Source of the DNA: Sulfobacillus sp.
GTDB taxonomy: Bacteria; Bacillota; Sulfobacillia; Sulfobacillales; Sulfobacillaceae
Reading direction: 5' to 3'
Assembly (NCBI GenBank): GCA_027309085.1
Contig: DAIDDL010000012.1
Span: forward strand, 1-64,000
Length of the DNA stretch: 64,000 nt
The notes beneath the pieces were generated by a model. The model worked only from the letters and a program-made list of their open reading frames with translations, was not told the origin of the DNA and searched no databases. The position numbers and the translations under genes are program-made. Shown here piece after piece: positions 60,901-64,000 of this stretch (positions are counted from its first letter, which is position 1; each line of letters starts with the position of its first letter).

Positions 60901-62163
60901 ATGGGAAAACCCCAAGTTCTTGTTCTGGGCGCGAACTTTGCCGGACTAGGCGCCGCACAGAAGATTCGCGAATACGCCAGGGACACCGTTGAGATTACCG
61001 TGATTGACCGCAAGCCCTACCTCCTATTCGTCCCCAACATTCCTTATGAAGTTTTTGAAAACCGCAATCCCGCGCTAACCATGCAAATGCCAGTGGTGGA
61101 CGTGTTGCACGAAGACAATATCCGATTTATTCAGGGCGAAGTCAAGGCCCTTGACCCCGACGCGCAGAGCGTCGAGTATGTTCCCAGCGAACGTATCGGG
61201 GCAGCCTCGGAGACCATCCACTATGATTACGTCGTGGTCGCCATTGGCGCCCGCTTGGCTTTTGACGACATCGAGGGATTCGCTGAGTACGGCCAGACCG
61301 TCAGCGACACCTTTTACGGGGAGAAACTCCGCCTGTTCTTGGAAAACGAGTACAAGGGCGGCCCCGTTGCCGTAGGCTCGGCCCGCTTCCACCAAGGTAC
61401 GATGTCTACCGATCTCGTCCCGACGGCAGAAGCGGCTTGTGAAGGCCCGCCCGTCGAAGTGATGCTGTCATTTGGCCACTGGCTCCAGAGCCACGGCTTG
61501 GGTGGCCCGGACAAAGTCACCGTCTTCACCCCCGCTGCGGTCATTGCTGAAGATGCCGGCATCGGGGTGGTAAACGCTTTGCTTGCCGCAGCCAGCTCCA
61601 TGGGTTACCACTACATGAACAACACCAAGGACATCAAGAGACTGACCAAAGACGGGATTGAGTTTGCCAACGGCCAGTCGGTCGAGGCTGAACTGAAGAT
61701 TGTCTTCCCGGACTGGCAAGCCCACAGCTTTATGAAAGGGTTGCCGATTTCTGACGACCAAGGGTATGTGCTGACCGACATGACTACCCGCAACCCGAAG
61801 TACCGCAACGTGTTTGCCTGCGGCGATGCCGCAGCCGTCACTGTACCCAAGCTGGGCATTCTCGCTCATATGGGTGCCGAGGCGGTGGGCAAGCAAATTG
61901 CCATGGACATGGGCCGCATGGCTCCGGAAAAGGCCAATGTTCCCATGCATTTCGTAGTGAACTGTCTGGGCGACATGGGCGGGAATCAAGGATTCGCCAT
62001 CAACTCCGACACCTGGTATGGCGGGACGAAGTCCGACCTGAAAATGGGCCATATCCCGTTCCTCATGAAGATGCAGTACAAAGAAATGTTTTTCCGGACC
62101 CGCGGCAAAGTGCCTGACTGGGGCATTCCCGCAGCTGATTTTCTCATCGACAAACTCAGCTAA
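60901..62163 (+). CDS. Sulfide:quinone oxidoreductase
   Basis: 420-residue FAD enzyme oxidising sulfide and reducing membrane quinone. GANFAGLGAAQ near 10 binds FAD. It aligns well with the Acidianus ambivalens enzyme: EAACEGPP (Cys180, that enzyme's Cys178) and VVNCLGDMG (Cys355, its Cys350), followed by SDTWYGGT. The catalytic cysteine pair is kept, but the third, FAD-bound Cys129 is Ser135 here (QTVSDTFYG). ATG 60901 follows AAGGAGG by 8 nt. The DUF1641 gene follows 31 nt later. Confidence 0.85.
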   Translation: MGKPQVLVLGANFAGLGAAQKIREYARDTVEITVIDRKPYLLFVPNIPYEVFENRNPALTMQMPVVDVLHEDNIRFIQGEVKALDPDAQSVEYVPSERIGAASETIHYDYVVVAIGARLAFDDIEGFAEYGQTVSDTFYGEKLRLFLENEYKGGPVAVGSARFHQGTMSTDLVPTAEAACEGPPVEVMLSFGHWLQSHGLGGPDKVTVFTPAAVIAEDAGIGVVNALLAAASSMGYHYMNNTKDIKRLTKDGIEFANGQSVEAELKIVFPDWQAHSFMKGLPISDDQGYVLTDMTTRNPKYRNVFACGDAAAVTVPKLGILAHMGAEAVGKQIAMDMGRMAPEKANVPMHFVVNCLGDMGGNQGFAINSDTWYGGTKSDLKMGHIPFLMKMQYKEMFFRTRGKVPDWGIPAADFLIDKLS

Positions 62164-62194
62164 AATACGCAGTCTGAGATAAGGAGCGCTTGCG

Positions 62195-63403
62195 ATGGCC
62201 GTAAATGAAATGGCGAACAACAACGACGCGTCTATGCCCATTGTCCTGACTGCAGAACAGTGGCAGGGGCTGGCACGCCTCGGTGAACTCATCCAAGCCG
62301 TCGATCAAGGCCTCAAAGGAGACTTTGGTTCCGCCATCACAGAAAACGTCCTGACGCTGAGTCAGGCTCTTCCGACCGACCTGCCGGCCTCTATCAGAGC
62401 CGCGACGGAAACACTGACCGTCTTGCACCGTTCCGGTCTGCTGAATCAGTTGGACATGCTCTTGCAGATGGCCGGCCAGCTCCCGGAATTCTGGCAGGAG
62501 GTCGTGCCCGAACAGTTGCTGAAAGCAGCCGAAGAAGTCAGCCATGTCGATTTTAAAGGTGCCATGTCTCTGGGCGAAGAAGCCAGTAAAACACGTGCTC
62601 TGCGTTCGGCGTTGACATTGTTGCGGTATGTCACCGAGGAAGCTCCCGCGGATTTCCTCAGCGACGTCACGGCTTTTGTCAACCAGGCGGCTCCGGTCCT
62701 GAACAACCCTGACCTGCTGAAAATCTTGCCCGTCTACACGGATTTTATGGTAAAACTTCAGCAGAGCGGGTTGCTTGACCGCCTGCTCGACATCGTGGCC
62801 TATTACCAGGCCCTGGTCCCAATGCTTGACGTCGGGCCGGTGATTAAGAGCATGCTGGAATATCTCAATTCCAGCCGCCTGATAGAGAACGTGAAGCAGA
62901 TCCGCCCTGACAATCTGGCCCTGCTGGCTGCCGAGGCGACAGACCCTGAAACCACAGCGGTGCTGGTCGATGCTCTGCGTCTGGCCAGGCTCCTGCGCAA
63001 CGGCGATCTGGCCAACGAGTTCATGTCGGACTTTATCAAAGTCACCGGGATCATGTTCGACAAGCAATTTCTGGACACGTTGCCTGACCTGCTCAATACC
63101 GTGGTTATGCTCCGCCAGACGGGGCTTATCAAGGCCGCGCAAAATGTCCTGATTGCCTATCCCAATCTGGTGAGTCTGCCGTGGAATGAGTACATTAAAG
63201 CTCTGGTCAGCAAGGCTGAACAGCTCGACATCTCCGGCGTCATGGCTAAAGTCAAAGAGGCGTCAGAAGAGACGGAACAAAAGGCCCCGCACCTAGGCGG
63301 TCTTGGCGGCTTGATGCGGATCATGAAAGATAAAGAGGTTCAGCGCCTCCTGCAGTTTACCCTCACTCTGGGCACCAAGTTTCTGCCTCCGAAAGCAAAC
63401 TGA
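62195..63403 (+). CDS. Enlarged DUF1641 protein, SQR partner
   Basis: 402 residues, almost all helical, no membrane helix. Three related units recur about 110 residues apart: HRSGLLNQLDMLL (near 78), QQSGLLDRLLDIV (near 189) and RQTGLIKAAQNVL (near 297), each followed by a P-containing turn. The C-terminal GGLGGLMRIMKDKEVQRLL resembles the end of DUF1641. Usual members are about 150-180 residues, so this looks like an internal expansion. DUF1641 genes commonly sit beside SQR or formate dehydrogenase, role unknown. ATG 62195, AAGGAG 8 nt upstream. Confidence 0.8.
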   Translation: MAVNEMANNNDASMPIVLTAEQWQGLARLGELIQAVDQGLKGDFGSAITENVLTLSQALPTDLPASIRAATETLTVLHRSGLLNQLDMLLQMAGQLPEFWQEVVPEQLLKAAEEVSHVDFKGAMSLGEEASKTRALRSALTLLRYVTEEAPADFLSDVTAFVNQAAPVLNNPDLLKILPVYTDFMVKLQQSGLLDRLLDIVAYYQALVPMLDVGPVIKSMLEYLNSSRLIENVKQIRPDNLALLAAEATDPETTAVLVDALRLARLLRNGDLANEFMSDFIKVTGIMFDKQFLDTLPDLLNTVVMLRQTGLIKAAQNVLIAYPNLVSLPWNEYIKALVSKAEQLDISGVMAKVKEASEETEQKAPHLGGLGGLMRIMKDKEVQRLLQFTLTLGTKFLPPKAN

Positions 63404-63419
63404 CAGGCTGACACTTCTG

Positions 63420-63454
63420 CACCAGCCGTAACATCCACGGCTGGTGATTTTTTT
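63420..63454 (+). terminator. Rho-independent terminator of the SQR-DUF1641 operon
   Basis: A 9-bp stem (63420-63428 with 63438-63446) followed by A then seven T residues, 17 nt past the stop codon. Confidence 0.95.
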
Positions 63455-63551
63455 GCCTGAAATTGGAACCACCCCTTAAGAACGAAATGCGGCTAAACTC
63501 TCACAACCGCGGCAATAATACCTCCATGTTAGAAAGACGGAGGTGAACAGC

Positions 63552-63770
63552 ATGGCTCGTGGAAGCAACACTGGAAACCGGGCCCTGGTGCAGGGTGCGG
63601 CAAGGGCTCTGGACCAATTCAAATATGAAGTCGCCAGGGAACTCGGTTTGCAAGGTGTCGAGGATGGCTACTGGGGTGAAATCCCGTCACGGCAGTGTGG
63701 GGCAGTCGGTGGCCACATGGTCCGCAAGATGATCGAAATGGCCGAGCAGCAGATGGCAGGACGCCGCTAA
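63552..63770 (+). CDS. Small acid-soluble spore protein, alpha/beta type
   Basis: 72 residues. FKYEVARELGLQG and WGEIPSRQCGAVGGHMVRKM with the final EMAEQQM match the alpha/beta SASP DNA-binding consensus closely. It coats spore DNA. ATG 63552 follows ACGGAGGTG by about 6 nt. A weak forespore-like -10 (AATAATA at 63514) lacks a good -35. Confidence 0.95.
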   Translation: MARGSNTGNRALVQGAARALDQFKYEVARELGLQGVEDGYWGEIPSRQCGAVGGHMVRKMIEMAEQQMAGRR

Positions 63771-63786
63771 CCTTACCGCAATGTTC

Positions 63787-63814
63787 AAAAGGGCTTGCCG
63801 CAATTGGCAAGCCC
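63787..63814 (-). terminator. Rho-independent terminator of the MDR dehydrogenase gene
   Basis: On the minus strand a 9-bp GC-rich stem (GGGCTTGCC with GGCAAGCCC) is followed by TTTT, 17 nt past the stop. Confidence 0.8.
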
Positions 63815-63831
63815 TATTAGCCAGGGCACTC

Positions 63832-64000
63832 TTAAATATCCAGAACGATATTCCCAAACAGCCCGTGCTCTTCCATCCGCCGGTGGGCGTCATCCGCACG
63901 CTCCAGCAGAAATGTCCGGTCAATAATGGGAATCAGCACCCCGCGGGCAAAGAGCGGCAAAATTCTGGGCAGGACAGAGGACGAGCCCATATAGGCTCCC
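63832..64000 (-). CDS. C-terminal end of an MDR-family (zinc-type alcohol dehydrogenase/quinone reductase) protein, partial
   Basis: Only the last 56 codons are in the window. The ending RADDAHRRMEEHGLFGNIVL with a final DI is typical of MDR quinone oxidoreductases, where the HxxME helix precedes a GKIVL-type strand. Upstream GAYMGSSSVLPRIL fits the segment with the nucleotide-side helix. Substrate and cofactor cannot be judged from the fragment. Confidence 0.75.
   Translation of the reverse strand, partial: GAYMGSSSVLPRILPLFARGVLIPIIDRTFLLERADDAHRRMEEHGLFGNIVLDI

Noticed and set aside
1-64000. CRISPR arrays, insertion sequences and prophage genes
   Set aside because: I found no evenly spaced direct repeats, transposase, integrase or phage structural genes.

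Overview
The window reads as a chromosomal segment of a G+C-rich, spore-forming Firmicute, most likely a thermoacidophilic sulfur and metal oxidiser of the Sulfobacillus type. That assignment is an inference. It rests on two alpha/beta-type small acid-soluble spore protein genes with sporulation-type promoters, a sulfide:quinone oxidoreductase of the Acidianus type, a Tat-exported blue copper protein next to cytochrome oxidase subunit II, cytochrome bd, frequent GTG/TTG starts behind strong Shine-Dalgarno sites, and dense short operons. I see no insertion sequence, prophage, CRISPR array or rRNA. There is one tRNA gene, tRNA-Leu(CAA).

Layout. 1-1.65 kb: minus-strand terminal oxidase cluster (blue copper protein, CoxB, start of a further cox gene). 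2-5.6 kb: peptidoglycan-binding repeat protein with a sigma-K-like promoter, purE-purK, a small anchored protein. 5.8-8.3 kb: cydAB. 8.5-15.4 kb: moaA, asnB, dapA with a short lysine-containing leader ORF, a DapL-like aminotransferase, a Nudix-like protein, a DUF4149 membrane protein. 15.5-20.8 kb: a lipoate/octanoate transferase, cyclophilin, an S9 peptidase, a DHA2 transporter, a zinc-ribbon protein. 20.8-28.8 kb: a DnaA-box-like cluster, then a minus-strand block with an SDR lacking its catalytic tetrad, a lipoprotein, a Nudix hydrolase, an acyl-CoA mutase large subunit with isobutyryl-CoA mutase signature residues, a leucine-dehydrogenase-like protein lacking catalytic Lys80, a CofE-like ligase, and class I fructose-bisphosphate aldolase. 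29-37 kb: M61 peptidase, ferredoxin-NADP reductase, HD protein, a four-gene run (VanW, EamA-like transporter, PduO adenosyltransferase, DUF2203), homoserine dehydrogenase. 36.8-43.1 kb: polA-mutM-(small protein)-(solute-binding protein)-coaE-slt-SASP. 43.4-46.9 kb: hydrolase, tRNA-Leu, glnA, superoxide dismutase. 47-54.2 kb: an almost complete histidine operon, hisC-Z-G-D-B-H-A-F-IE, without a recognisable histidinol-phosphatase. 54-60.6 kb: unknown protein, a three-gene two-component cluster, a secreted protein, an MFS transporter. 60.9-64 kb: SQR with an enlarged DUF1641 partner, a second SASP, and the C-terminus of an MDR-type dehydrogenase.

How the genes fit together. Respiration is represented by sulfide oxidation into the quinone pool (SQR with DUF1641) and two exits, cytochrome bd and a copper-protein/cytochrome oxidase branch. 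Amino-acid biosynthesis is well represented: histidine, the DAP/lysine branch, homoserine, asparagine and glutamine. The 21-27.5 kb block looks like branched-chain acyl-CoA metabolism. It joins an isobutyryl-CoA-mutase-like subunit with a valine/leucine dehydrogenase homologue, and a corrinoid adenosyltransferase lies 8 kb away. Two of its members have lost canonical catalytic residues, which makes it the least explained part of the window.
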